In this document: positions 17,035-25,678 of the stretch, one piece after another | Position numbering within the stretch: position 1 is the stretch's first letter | Layout of the letters: the number at the start of each line of letters is the position of its first letter | Origin: JBBRGG01 sp038240875 | GTDB taxonomy: Bacteria > Planctomycetota > Phycisphaerae > Phycisphaerales > UBA1924 | Direction: 5' to 3' | Length of the DNA stretch: 31,494 nt | NCBI GenBank assembly: GCA_038240875.1 | Contig: JBBRGG010000007.1 | Location: forward strand, 1 to 31,494 | Made by a program: the position numbers and the translations under genes | The notes under the pieces: model-generated | Databases searched by the model: none | What the model saw: only the letters and a program-made list of their open reading frames with translations | What the model was told of the DNA's origin: nothing

Positions 17035-18411
17035 GTGAGAGTGCTGATCTGCGACGATTCGGCGTTCATGCGTAAAGCAATCGCCATGCTCCTCGACAAC
17101 GAGGCCGACATCGAAGTCATCGAGACCGCTCGCCATGGCGAAGACGCGCTTGAAAAAATCAAGCGCTACACGCCCGATATCCTGACCCTCGATCTCGAAA
17201 TGCCCGTTCTCGATGGCATGGGCACCTTGACGCGCATCAAGGCCGAGATCTCACTCGAAAATCGCCCAGCCATTCTCGTCTGTTCCACCCTTTCCAGCAA
17301 AGGCTCCCACGAAGCCCTCAAGGCCATGCGACTTGGTGCCTCCGACGTCATCTTCAAAGATACCGCAGGCATCGGTGGTGGCAGCCAAGGCATCAAAGCC
17401 GAACTCTGTTCCAAACTGCGCGCCATCTACGAATCTCTCTGCCGTACCAATTCAAGGGTCCGCGCTGCAGCCACCACCAACACCACCAACGCCAACGCCG
17501 CCAGCAAAAAGCCTAAAGCACACGCCAGCCTCCACGCCCATGCAATCCGCGCCCTTGACCCTTCACCCGTACACCTTGCACCACCCGTTGACGCCGCCAA
17601 ACTCATCCGCGATCTTTCCCTTCGCACCAATCCCCCCGAACTCATCGTCATCGGCAGCTCCACCGGCGGCCCGCCCGTGCTCGAACAAATTTTGAGCACC
17701 CTCCCCGCCGATATGCCTTGTCCAATTGTCGTCGCACAGCACATGCCCGCGCTATTTACCAAGAGTCTCGCCGAACGCCTCAATGAATTGTGCGATATCG
17801 AAGTCGTTCACGCCGACGCACAGTCAACCACTCTTAAGCCCGGCTGCGCTTATGTCATCGTCGGCGGCAAGCATGGCCGCGTCATTCGCAGCGGCTCATC
17901 GTGGCGTGTTGATGTCAGCGAAAAACCACTCGAAGCCCTCTATAAACCCAGCGTCGATGAGCTCATGCTCTCCGCCGCTCAAAGCGCCGGCAAAGGCGTC
18001 CTGGCTGTCATGCTTACAGGCATGGGCGACGACGGATCACGCGGCGCCAAGGCTCTCTTCGACGCTGGCGCAACCGTCCTTACCCAACACGCCGACTCCT
18101 GCGTGGTCTATGGCATGCCTCGCGCCGTCGTGCAGCTCAACGCCTCAACCGCACCGATGAACCCCGATGCCATCGCCAAAGTCCTCGTCAGCACATCGCC
18201 CACAGGTGTAGCGGCAATCCACACCAACCAGCGCGATTCGTTCGATCGCTTTGCCCTCTTAAAACCGCCAGCTTCAACCAAAAACCAACCCAATAGCCAA
18301 CCCAATAACCAACCCAACAACCAGACCGCTGCCAACACCCCGCCCTGGCGAAACAAAGCACCTTCGACAACGCCGCAACCTTTACAGGCTCCACGCCGCG
18401 ACGTAGCGTGA
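17035..18411 (+). CDS. cheB: CheB chemotaxis methylesterase/deamidase
   Basis: A 458-residue response regulator that, once phosphorylated by CheA, removes methyl groups from receptor glutamates and so drives adaptation. The receiver domain (1-125) has Asp7/Asp8, phospho-acceptor Asp53 in TLDLEMP, Thr85 and Lys108; the residue after the lysine is Asp instead of the usual Pro. A ~65-residue Ala/Asn/His-rich linker leads to the esterase domain (about 200-390) with Ser209 in GSSTGGP, His236 in AQHMP and Asp333 in MGDDG. The C-terminal tail is Asn/Gln/Pro-rich and partly made by a 12-bp repeat. The start is GTG at 17035 with GGAGG five bases upstream. First gene of the che cluster; 239 bases separate it from cheW. 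Confidence 0.95.
   Translation: MRVLICDDSAFMRKAIAMLLDNEADIEVIETARHGEDALEKIKRYTPDILTLDLEMPVLDGMGTLTRIKAEISLENRPAILVCSTLSSKGSHEALKAMRLGASDVIFKDTAGIGGGSQGIKAELCSKLRAIYESLCRTNSRVRAAATTNTTNANAASKKPKAHASLHAHAIRALDPSPVHLAPPVDAAKLIRDLSLRTNPPELIVIGSSTGGPPVLEQILSTLPADMPCPIVVAQHMPALFTKSLAERLNELCDIEVVHADAQSTTLKPGCAYVIVGGKHGRVIRSGSSWRVDVSEKPLEALYKPSVDELMLSAAQSAGKGVLAVMLTGMGDDGSRGAKALFDAGATVLTQHADSCVVYGMPRAVVQLNASTAPMNPDAIAKVLVSTSPTGVAAIHTNQRDSFDRFALLKPPASTKNQPNSQPNNQPNNQTAANTPPWRNKAPSTTPQPLQAPRRDVA
18283..18330. repeat. 12-bp in-frame tandem repeat in the cheB tail
   Basis: About three and a half units of aaccaacccaat encode NQPN repeats near the C-terminus of CheB. Confidence 0.92.
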
Positions 18412-18447
18412 TGCCGATCGATGCAACCCGCGCGTAGCGCTCGTCCC

Positions 18448-18471
18448 AAACCCCTCTACTTTCGGGGGTTT
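18448..18471 (+). promoter_or_regulatory. Hairpin after cheB, possible attenuator
   Basis: A 7-bp stem, aaacccc with ggggttt, encloses a 10-base loop. No T run follows, so it is at best a weak terminator. It may stabilise the cheB transcript end or reduce read-through into cheW. Confidence 0.4.
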
Positions 18472-18538
18472 CGTGCCGGGGTGTACCCATCCTTCTTCGT
18501 ATTGATCGACCAAGAAAATGGTGTATGCCACCTACACC

Positions 18539-18559
18539 GTTGCCTGTGTGCAAGGCAAC
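18539..18559 (+). promoter_or_regulatory. Hairpin in the cheB-cheW gap
   Basis: A perfect 7-bp stem, gttgcct with aggcaac, has a 7-base loop and no T run. Could be an RNA processing or protein-binding element; nothing shows which. Confidence 0.35.
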
Positions 18560-18650
18560 ATGAAGTATGCCGTTTCAACCGTCGATAGCTTGACACGATC
18601 CGCCTCACATCAGCCGACTCGTTCAGCATCCCTTTGTTTGGAGAATTGCA

Positions 18651-19178
18651 ATGGCCACCACAACCGCGAGCATTCCCAGCACCTCACCCACCAACACCAA
18701 TGGCGGTAAGCTCGTGGCTCAGGCCGGGGTCCAGCTCCAGCTCGTCACCTTTGAAGTCGCGGGCGAAGAATTCGCCGTTGACATTCTCTCCGTTCAAGAA
18801 ATCAACCGGATGATGGTGCTCACGCGCGTCCCGCAGAGCCCCCCCGATGTCGAAGGCGTCATCAATCTTCGCGGGCGAATCATCCCCGTGGTTGATCTGC
18901 GTAAACGCTTTGGCATGACCACCGCCGAACGCAACGAATCAAACCGCATTATCGTCGTCGAAGTTTTTGGCCGCGTCATCGGCTTCATCGTTGATCGTGT
19001 TCACGAAGTTCTTCGCATCGACGGCGGCATCGTCGAGCCCGCCCCCAGCATGGTCTGCTCCATCGATTCGGAATTCATCGCTGGCGTCGGCAAACTCCAA
19101 GATCGCCTCCTCATCCTCCTCGATATCCAGAAGCTCTTCCAGGATCAAAACGTCGGTGCCGTTCGCGCCGCAGCCTAA
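18651..19178 (+). CDS. cheW: CheW chemotaxis coupling protein
   Basis: A 175-residue adaptor that links chemoreceptors to CheA. The CheW fold covers about 25-165: QLVTFEVAGEEFAVDI, the VEGVINLRGRIIPVVDLRKRFG signature (around 65-86), VVEVFGRVIGFIVDRVHEVLRI, and the LLILLDIQKLF strand at the end. A Ser/Thr-rich leader of about 20 residues precedes it. ATG at 18651 has GGAG seven bases upstream. Lies between cheB and cheR on the same strand, 95 bases before cheR. Confidence 0.95.
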   Translation: MATTTASIPSTSPTNTNGGKLVAQAGVQLQLVTFEVAGEEFAVDILSVQEINRMMVLTRVPQSPPDVEGVINLRGRIIPVVDLRKRFGMTTAERNESNRIIVVEVFGRVIGFIVDRVHEVLRIDGGIVEPAPSMVCSIDSEFIAGVGKLQDRLLILLDIQKLFQDQNVGAVRAAA

Positions 19179-19273
19179 TCCCGCGAACACCATTCTCGCG
19201 CGAACGCCCAATATACGCGCTCCTCGTTCGCTCGCATCCTCACACACACATCCCTTCGCACCGGAGGTCGTAG

Positions 19274-20143
19274 ATGACGGTTGGCAACAAGACCACGATG
19301 TCCGACAAGCAGTTCAACGATCTTCGCAAGATCGTGTACGCTCGCGCTGGCATCCACTTCCCCGATGGCAAAAAGTACGTGCTCGAATCGCGCCTCTCCC
19401 ATCGACTCAGCGAGCTCGAGATGGAAGACTTCGATCAGTACATCGCCTTCCTCACCATGGGGCCCTTCCAGACCGACGAATTCCAGGAGATGTTTAACCG
19501 CATCACCATCAACGAAACAAGCTTCTTCCGCAACGAGCCACAACTCGATGTCTTTGAGAAGCGCGTTCTCCCGGAACTGATCGAGCTACGCAAGTCGACC
19601 AAGCGCCTCCGCATCTGGTCAGCCGCCTGCTCAACAGGCGAAGAGCCTTACACCATTGCGATGATGATCCATCGCACCCTGGGCGTGCGCATGGCCGACT
19701 GGCGCATCGAAGTCCTCGGCACCGACATCTCCGAGCGCGCCGTTGATTCCGCCATCGAAGGCAAGTACACCGATTATGCCATGCGCACCACCGCGCTCCC
19801 CGCTAAACAACGCTACTTCAAGCAAGATGGCACTCACTGGCTCCTCTCCGACATGATCAAGCCCATGGTCAACTTCGAGGTGCAAAACCTCAAAGATCGC
19901 TTCGCCGCCAAACGCCACGGCATCTGGGACGTCATCTTCTGCAGAAACGTCATGATCTACTTCGATGATGCCATGAAAGCACAAGTCTTGGGCATGTTCG
20001 CCGATCAACTCGCCGACGATGGCACACTCTTCATCGGCCACTCCGAAACCATCCGCAACGGCGAAGCCCCCTTCACCGCCATTCCAATCTCTCACGGCTT
20101 CTGCTACACCAAGGCTAATCGAAAGGCCGCCAAGGCCGCGTAA
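19274..20143 (+). CDS. cheR: CheR chemoreceptor glutamate methyltransferase
   Basis: A 289-residue S-adenosylmethionine-dependent enzyme that methylates receptor glutamates, opposing CheB. The N-terminal helical domain (about 8-80) includes the Arg-rich LESRLSHRL helix. The catalytic part has NETSFFRN, the SAM loop WSAACSTGEEPYTIAM, VLGTDIS and the CRNVMIYF motif, followed by GTLFIGHSE. The ATG at 19274 has GGAGG six bases upstream; a second ATG eight codons later lacks such a site. It sits 94 bases before cheA in the same direction. Confidence 0.95.
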   Translation: MTVGNKTTMSDKQFNDLRKIVYARAGIHFPDGKKYVLESRLSHRLSELEMEDFDQYIAFLTMGPFQTDEFQEMFNRITINETSFFRNEPQLDVFEKRVLPELIELRKSTKRLRIWSAACSTGEEPYTIAMMIHRTLGVRMADWRIEVLGTDISERAVDSAIEGKYTDYAMRTTALPAKQRYFKQDGTHWLLSDMIKPMVNFEVQNLKDRFAAKRHGIWDVIFCRNVMIYFDDAMKAQVLGMFADQLADDGTLFIGHSETIRNGEAPFTAIPISHGFCYTKANRKAAKAA

Positions 20144-20237
20144 CCACACTAGATTCCACTACCTCTCTCGCTTGTAAAACTCGCCTCATACCTGTTCCAC
20201 CCGTACTTGTTTAGCGCCCGCGAAGGGAGCGTGCCCA

Positions 20238-22667
20238 TTGTCGTTCGGCGGATTTGATCCGGAAATTCTCAAAGACTTTCTTACAGAGTCCGGCGAACTC
20301 CTCGATCAACTCGAAGGTGACCTTGTGTCACTCGAGTCGACTCCCGAGGATCCCGCGCTCCTGAACCAGGTCTTTCGCGCGCTCCACACCATCAAGGGTT
20401 CGGCCAGCTTCCTGCAACTCAACAACCTGGTCAAAGTCGCCCACGCCGCCGAAAGCGCCCTTAATGCCGCTCGCAACGCACAAGTCATCGTTGATAAGCC
20501 CATGATGGATCGCCTGCTCAACGCGGTCGATCTCATCAAGTGCCACATGGGACAGATCCAGGCTGGCGAAGAACTCAGCGCGCCCGAAGAGCCTCTCGTC
20601 CTTCGTCTTGCGGCCTACGGCGAAGGCAAGCAATCTCTCCCGGAAGATGGCGTAGTTGCCTCCAACATCGCCGCCGCTGCCCTCGCGCCGCCCAAGCCCG
20701 CCAAGTCCGTCATCGCTTCAACCCCTTCATCACAGCCCGCGACTTCATCTCCTGCCGCCAACGCGGGTGCTACCTCGGGCAACTCCGCTCCCTCCAATAC
20801 CACGTACCGCACCAGCGACCTGGTCCTTGGCGCAGGCAAGACCGATCTCTTTGATTACCTCGTCACCGACGTCGAACAAAGCGTCGAAAAGATTCGTGAA
20901 GTGTTGCCCTTGCTCAGCGATCCCTCTTCGCGCCTGGGCGCGGGTACCGCGCTCAGCGAGCTTGGCGACCAGCTCGCCAAAGCTGTCGAATTCTTCGAGC
21001 TCGAATCCATGAGCGAACTCGCCCACGCCGTCGAACGCGTCGGCCATGAAGCCAAGACCATCGCCCAAGACCTCTTCCCCGTGCTCACCTACCGCTTGGA
21101 CCAAGTCTGCGACATCCTTTCTACGCACACTCGCGCACTCAAAGATAAAAAGGTCATCCTCGATCCCATCGATGACCTCGTCGAAAATATCGACGCCGCC
21201 CTCCGTGGCATCCCAGGCAAGGACCAGCCTCCTCTCACCGTGCCAGACGCAGTTACGCCAGAGCTCGACGCCGTCGCACCGGTTCAGCTTCCTGATAACG
21301 CTTCACGAAGCGAGCCATCGCAATCGCAAATCGAATCCAAGCCCGTGCCCTCATTCGAAGGCACCAACGCCAGCACGGGAATCCGCGTCGAATCCAAACC
21401 CGACACGAAAACCGAAGCCAAGCAATCTGTTAACGCTGGTGCCGAAAAAGCCGAATCAACCATCCGCGTCGAAGTCGGCCGCCTCGAATCACTCATGAAC
21501 CTCGTCGGTGAGCTCGTCCTCCAGAAAAACCGCATCGCCGCCCTCTCGCGCCGCCTTTCCGTCACCGAGCAAGCACAGCACGAACTCTGCGAAGCGATGA
21601 CTATGGCCGCAGGTGGACTCGATCGCGTCACCGGCGACATCCAGCTCGCCGTCATGCGCACCCGCATGCAGCCCCTCGAAAAACTCTTCGGCAAATACCC
21701 TCGCCTCATCCGCGACCTCGCCACCAAAACCGGCAAGCGCATGCAGCTGGTTATCGAAGGTGGCGACACCGAAGTCGATAAGAGCGTTCTCGAAGCCCTC
21801 GGCGACCCTCTCGTCCACCTCCTTCGAAACTCCGCCGACCACGGCATCGACACCATCGAAGAACGCGCTCAAGCCAACAAGTCCGACGTCGGCACCATCT
21901 TTCTTCGCGCCAGCCACGAAGGCAGCCACGTCCGCGTTCAAGTCGGCGACGACGGCCGCGGCCTCTCTCGCGAACGTATCAGCAAAAAGGCCATCGAACG
22001 TGGCCTCGCTTCCGCCGAATCCATCGCGCAATTGTCCGATCGCGACATCTACCGCTTCATCATGGAAGCAGGATTCTCAACCGCCGACAAAGTCAGCGAC
22101 CTCTCCGGTCGTGGCGTAGGCATGGACGTTGTCAAGACCAACATCGAGACCCTCAAGGGCACCATCGAACTCGATAGCACCCCCGGCCAAGGCTCTACCG
22201 TCACCATCCTCATCCCTCTCACCGTCGCCATCCTCCCAGCGATGCTCGTCGCCGTCGGCATGGAAATTTACGCCATTCCCCTTGGCTCCATCGTCGAGAT
22301 CGTCAAGCCCGAAGAAGCCCAACTCTCATCCATCGGCGGACAGCCCGTCATGCGACTCCGCGAAGGCGTCTTGCCCTTGGTCAGCGCGTCGGAAATCTTC
22401 AATGTGCCCGGCGGTAGCGAAGCCAACGCCGAAGAGTTCACCGTCGTTCTCTCCATGAACAACAAGAAAATCGGCCTCATGGTCACTCGCATGATCGGCC
22501 AACAAGAAATCGTCATCAAGCCTCTCGAAGGTTCGCAAGGAGCAACACGCAAACGCGCCGTCTCCGGCGCAACCGTCCGCGACGACGGCGGCGTCAGCCT
22601 CATCGTCGATGTCGCCGAACTCATCCGCATGGCGGCACACGTCAAAGTCGACGTCCGCGCCGCATAA
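20238..22667 (+). CDS. cheA: CheA chemotaxis histidine kinase
   Basis: An 809-residue kinase that phosphorylates CheY and CheB in response to receptors. Order of domains: P1 HPt (1-105) with His50 in LHTIKG; a Ser/Pro/Ala linker (110-190); a helical region (190-320) resembling a second HPt but with Asp244 where His would be; a second linker; P3 dimerisation (from ~405, EVGRLESLMNLVGELVLQKN); the ATPase domain with N box LLRNSADHGID (~528), DDGRGLS (~571) and GRGVGMDVV (~624); and the CheW-like P5 domain (665-805). No typical P2 domain for CheY binding is recognisable. The start is TTG at 20238 with GGGAG eight bases upstream; a GTG at 20231 is out of frame. cheX follows after 47 bases. Confidence 0.95.
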   Translation: MSFGGFDPEILKDFLTESGELLDQLEGDLVSLESTPEDPALLNQVFRALHTIKGSASFLQLNNLVKVAHAAESALNAARNAQVIVDKPMMDRLLNAVDLIKCHMGQIQAGEELSAPEEPLVLRLAAYGEGKQSLPEDGVVASNIAAAALAPPKPAKSVIASTPSSQPATSSPAANAGATSGNSAPSNTTYRTSDLVLGAGKTDLFDYLVTDVEQSVEKIREVLPLLSDPSSRLGAGTALSELGDQLAKAVEFFELESMSELAHAVERVGHEAKTIAQDLFPVLTYRLDQVCDILSTHTRALKDKKVILDPIDDLVENIDAALRGIPGKDQPPLTVPDAVTPELDAVAPVQLPDNASRSEPSQSQIESKPVPSFEGTNASTGIRVESKPDTKTEAKQSVNAGAEKAESTIRVEVGRLESLMNLVGELVLQKNRIAALSRRLSVTEQAQHELCEAMTMAAGGLDRVTGDIQLAVMRTRMQPLEKLFGKYPRLIRDLATKTGKRMQLVIEGGDTEVDKSVLEALGDPLVHLLRNSADHGIDTIEERAQANKSDVGTIFLRASHEGSHVRVQVGDDGRGLSRERISKKAIERGLASAESIAQLSDRDIYRFIMEAGFSTADKVSDLSGRGVGMDVVKTNIETLKGTIELDSTPGQGSTVTILIPLTVAILPAMLVAVGMEIYAIPLGSIVEIVKPEEAQLSSIGGQPVMRLREGVLPLVSASEIFNVPGGSEANAEEFTVVLSMNNKKIGLMVTRMIGQQEIVIKPLEGSQGATRKRAVSGATVRDDGGVSLIVDVAELIRMAAHVKVDVRAA

Positions 22668-22714
22668 CCCAGCACCGCAATCCGTTGCGCACCGATCCTT
22701 CGGAAGGAGCTCTC

Positions 22715-23221
22715 ATGGACCCAGGGTACATCAAGGCTTTCGTAAGCAGCATCCAAAACGTCTTTACTACCATGTTCCAGCTCCAAGTGAGCATCGGTGC
22801 TCCCTACGTCAAGGGCGACCCAAGCCCCAAGTATGACGTTTCGGGAATCATCGGTATGTCTGGCGACGTCTCAGGGAGCGTCGTCCTCTCCTTTCCCACC
22901 GATACCGCAGGCGGCATCGTCGCTCTCTTCACCGGCACCAAGCTCGAAGTCGGCACCGCCGACTTTGCCGACGCAATCGGTGAACTTGTCAACATGGTCT
23001 CAGGCGGCGCAAAAGCCCAGTTCAAAGACAAGCGCGTCTCTATCTCCTGCCCCAGCGTCGTCATCGGCGTCGGACACGTTCTGGCCCGCCAAAGCGACGT
23101 CCCCTGCATCGTCATCCCCTGCACCACCGACTGTGGCGAATTCTCCCTTGAAATCGCCATCCGTGAAAATGCCGCCGCCGTCAAGGTCGGTGCCTCCGCC
23201 GCTGTCGCTCGTACCGCCTGA
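22715..23221 (+). CDS. cheX: CheX CheY-P phosphatase
   Basis: A 168-residue protein of the CheC/CheX/FliY phosphatase group; as a CheX it should dimerise and dephosphorylate CheY-P to end the signal. The E-x2-N active-site motif is Glu90 to Asn93 in AIGELVNMVSGGAK, matching Glu96/Asn99 of Thermotoga CheX. Only one such motif is present, as in CheX and unlike CheC, which has two. The ATG at 22715 has AAGGAG about five bases upstream; the longer frame from a TTG at 22685 is rejected. Lies between cheA and cheY, which fits its role. Confidence 0.92.
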   Translation: MDPGYIKAFVSSIQNVFTTMFQLQVSIGAPYVKGDPSPKYDVSGIIGMSGDVSGSVVLSFPTDTAGGIVALFTGTKLEVGTADFADAIGELVNMVSGGAKAQFKDKRVSISCPSVVIGVGHVLARQSDVPCIVIPCTTDCGEFSLEIAIRENAAAVKVGASAAVARTA

Positions 23222-23257
23222 TCCATCCGCACCAATACACCAACTAGGACCATCCAT

Positions 23258-23659
23258 ATGAAAATCCTTCTAGTCGACGACTCAAAGACGATGCGGAACA
23301 TCCAAAAAGCAGTGCTCTCGCAGCTTGGCCACTCCGACATCGTCGAAGCCTGTGACGGCCAAGATGCCCTCTCCAAAACCTTGGCCGTCAAGCCCGACCT
23401 CATGCTGGTCGATTGGAATATGCCCAATATGGACGGGCTCACCTTTGTCAAAACCATCCGCCAAACCAACAAAACCACGCCCATCATCATGGTCACTACC
23501 GAGGCCGAACGTGCCCGTGTGATCGAAGCCATCAAAGCTGGCGTCAACAACTACGTTGTCAAGCCCTTCACCCCCGACCTGCTTAGCCAGCGCATCCAGG
23601 AAACTATGTCCAAGGTTCCTGCGGTCGCTCCAGCTGCTCCAAAGTCTGCTGCGGCCTAA
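23258..23659 (+). CDS. cheY: CheY-like chemotaxis response regulator
   Basis: A 133-residue single receiver domain, the expected diffusible output of CheA. The acidic pocket is Asp7/Asp8, the phospho-acceptor Asp52 in LVDWNMPNMDG, Thr81 and Lys102 in VVKPF. The last ~15 residues are Ala/Pro-rich and lie outside the fold. The Asn in WNMP after the aspartate is normal for CheY proteins. ATG at 23258 has AGGA about eight bases upstream. Last gene of the cluster, 36 bases after cheX, and followed by an intrinsic terminator. Target (flagellar switch or other motor) is not in the window. Confidence 0.95.
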   Translation: MKILLVDDSKTMRNIQKAVLSQLGHSDIVEACDGQDALSKTLAVKPDLMLVDWNMPNMDGLTFVKTIRQTNKTTPIIMVTTEAERARVIEAIKAGVNNYVVKPFTPDLLSQRIQETMSKVPAVAPAAPKSAAA

Positions 23660-23713
23660 TCGCCAAGCCAATCGTCAAGCCTTCGCTTGACCCAGTTCAA
23701 CGTGCCCAGTTCT

Positions 23714-23744
23714 CAACACCGGCCCAACTCCGGTGTTGTTTCTT
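23714..23744 (+). terminator. Intrinsic terminator of the che cluster
   Basis: A perfect 9-bp stem (caacaccgg / ccggtgttg) with a 7-base loop is followed by TTTCTT. It begins 55 bases after the cheY stop. Confidence 0.88.
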
Positions 23745-23947
23745 GCGCGCTCACTACCGCCAACCTTCAAACACTCGCGTTCAAACACCTCGCCACCATC
23801 AATTCAACCAAATTACCGCGCCCTTTGCCGTTCTGGTCGGTATCAGTTGGGAGTCCTTTCCACTTTCGCACGCATATTACAGACTTACCCGCGTGATTCC
23901 GAGCCTTCTCTCTTTACTCGCCACTTCTAGGCCCGGACAATCTCTGT

Positions 23948-25438
23948 ATGCACGAGCGGATCACTTCAACCCTTGGCCACCGCCAACTTGGCCACACGCG
24001 TATCTCTCGAAGCGTGCGCACGCCCGCGACGCTTTCCATGCTTGGATTGATCGCATATGTAAGCATTGTCATATGCCAAACTACTGGCCCCGCACGCGCC
24101 CAGTCGCAGCCGCCAATTGAACCAAAGCCCACCGCTACCACGCCTGCGCCAACTCAAACTTCTCCTGAAACTTCCTCTCCTGTAACGCCACCCGCCGAAA
24201 CGCCACCTGCCGAAAAGCCGGTCACAGAAACGCCAGTCACAGAAACGCCGCCCGCAAAGCCCGCCGAAATTCGTGCCCCCGCAGACCCCGAATACAAAGA
24301 CCCCATCGAGACCGAGATCACCCTCAAAGATGGCCGCAAAATCACCGGCGAGTACATCCGTCAGGATTCAACCCGCATCCTCCTTCGCATCGCAGGCATC
24401 GAAACGCCCCTGTCCATGTCCGATGTTGATCGTGTCGTCCAACTCCCAAGCGTCGAAGACCGCTATAAACAACTTCGCGCCAGCATCGACCCCAACGACG
24501 TCGGCGGCCTGGTTCGACTCAGCGAATGGCTCCTCGCCCGCAAACGCTACTCCCTCGCCCTCATGGAAGTAGACCGCGCAATCGAAGCCGACGCCAATTC
24601 GGCAGTCGCCTTGCAACAGCGAACCCTCGTCATCGAACAAGCTCGCCTTGCCGAAGCAGGTAGTGTCAAGACACCAACCGACCTCAACAAAAACCTCGCT
24701 GACAAACCTCTTGTCGTTCCCAGGCAACCCAAAGAAGAGTTCCCATTCCTCACTCCCGATCAGATTAACCTCATCCGCGTCTTTGAAGTTGACCTCAAAG
24801 ACCCGCCCCGAATGTTCATCGCCAAGGAAGCCCTTGATCGCTTCCTCAATACATACGCTGGCCAAGGCACAGTTCCCGAAACACGCGAAGGCAAAGACGC
24901 CTTCCTTCGCTTGCGTGCGTCCAAACAACTCGAAGCTATTTTCTCCGTCAAAGCACGCGATTTCTACAGCGAGGTCCGCGTCGCCGAAAACCCCGCCATC
25001 TTCAAGCGATTCCGCGATGACGTGCAACGTGGCTGGGTTGTCAACGCCTGCGCCACCACTCTCTGCCATGGCGGGAAAGACGCCGGGCGATTCCAACTCG
25101 CCAACATCCGTCCAGGCAGCGACGAAGCCACCTACACCAACTTTCTCATCATCGAACGCTACCGCACCAAAGATGGCTTGCCCCTCATCGATTACGCCCA
25201 GCCCAACCGCTCCCCACTTCTCCACCTCGCCCTCGAACGCGAAGTCTCTCTCTTCCCTCACCCGCCTACCGACGGCCCCAAACGCTGGCAACCCGTCTTC
25301 CGCTCCGAAAAAGATGAGAAATTCAAGAAGACCCTGGACTGGATCACCGGCATGTTCAAACCTAGGCCCGACTATCCAATCGAATACACCACCCCAGGCG
25401 ATTCGACGGCCCCCACCGCCGAGCCCGCTCCTCGCTAA
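23948..25438 (+). CDS. Secreted planctomycete protein with TPR-like region and C-x4-CHGG motif
   Basis: A 496-residue exported protein I cannot assign to a characterised family. An N-terminal hydrophobic stretch (about 30-46) ending ARAQ suggests a signal peptide. A Pro/Thr/Glu-rich repeat region follows (55-110), then a small beta segment with ITLKDGRKITGEYI (~118-131), a helical TPR-like part (180-225), and a C-terminal domain with Cys368-x4-Cys373-His374 followed by GG. Classical c-type cytochromes use CxxCH; CxxxxCH is known from some multiheme cytochromes c3, so heme attachment is possible but unproven. No second such motif and no clear distal ligand are seen. The start at 23948 is the first ATG and has no Shine-Dalgarno site. 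It follows the che terminator, so has its own promoter. Confidence 0.78.
   Translation: MHERITSTLGHRQLGHTRISRSVRTPATLSMLGLIAYVSIVICQTTGPARAQSQPPIEPKPTATTPAPTQTSPETSSPVTPPAETPPAEKPVTETPVTETPPAKPAEIRAPADPEYKDPIETEITLKDGRKITGEYIRQDSTRILLRIAGIETPLSMSDVDRVVQLPSVEDRYKQLRASIDPNDVGGLVRLSEWLLARKRYSLALMEVDRAIEADANSAVALQQRTLVIEQARLAEAGSVKTPTDLNKNLADKPLVVPRQPKEEFPFLTPDQINLIRVFEVDLKDPPRMFIAKEALDRFLNTYAGQGTVPETREGKDAFLRLRASKQLEAIFSVKARDFYSEVRVAENPAIFKRFRDDVQRGWVVNACATTLCHGGKDAGRFQLANIRPGSDEATYTNFLIIERYRTKDGLPLIDYAQPNRSPLLHLALEREVSLFPHPPTDGPKRWQPVFRSEKDEKFKKTLDWITGMFKPRPDYPIEYTTPGDSTAPTAEPAPR
24185..24259. repeat. 15-bp in-frame tandem repeat in the C-x4-CH protein
   Basis: Five units of the type acgccRYYYRCMgaa encode a five-residue TPPAE / TPVTE repeat just after the signal sequence. 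Adjacent pairs are the most similar, suggesting stepwise duplication. Confidence 0.92.
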
Positions 25439-25470
25439 GCCTGCTCCTCGCTAAGCCTGCTCCTCGTTAA
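25423..25470. repeat. 16-bp tandem repeat containing the stop codon
   Basis: Three units of gccYgctcctcgYtaa; the TAA ending the first unit (25436-25438) is the stop codon of the C-x4-CH protein. Two further copies, each with TAA, lie outside the gene. Confidence 0.95.
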
Positions 25471-25678
25471 GCCCGGCTTCCTGCACTTCAATTCTAACTT
25501 TACCCAACCGACCCTAGGCAGGCGAACCTAGCGTACCTTTCGCCAGTATCTGCTACAGTGGTGGCCTAGGCAACCAAGGCTAAACAAACCTGTTCCTGAT
25601 CGGCATCTTTCATTTTGACCCATACCGGTTTTTACCCGTAGTTTCTACGACCCGTACCGGCCCCGAGGCATTGCTGCT

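Noticed and set aside
18561..18588. Sigma-28-like promoter (TGAA, 16 bases, GTCGATAG) before cheW
   Set aside because: Three mismatches to the consensus and an unusual spacer; too weak to annotate, although a flagellar sigma factor would make sense here.
18590..18595. TTGACA box before cheW
   Set aside because: No acceptable -10 box is found at 15-19 bases.
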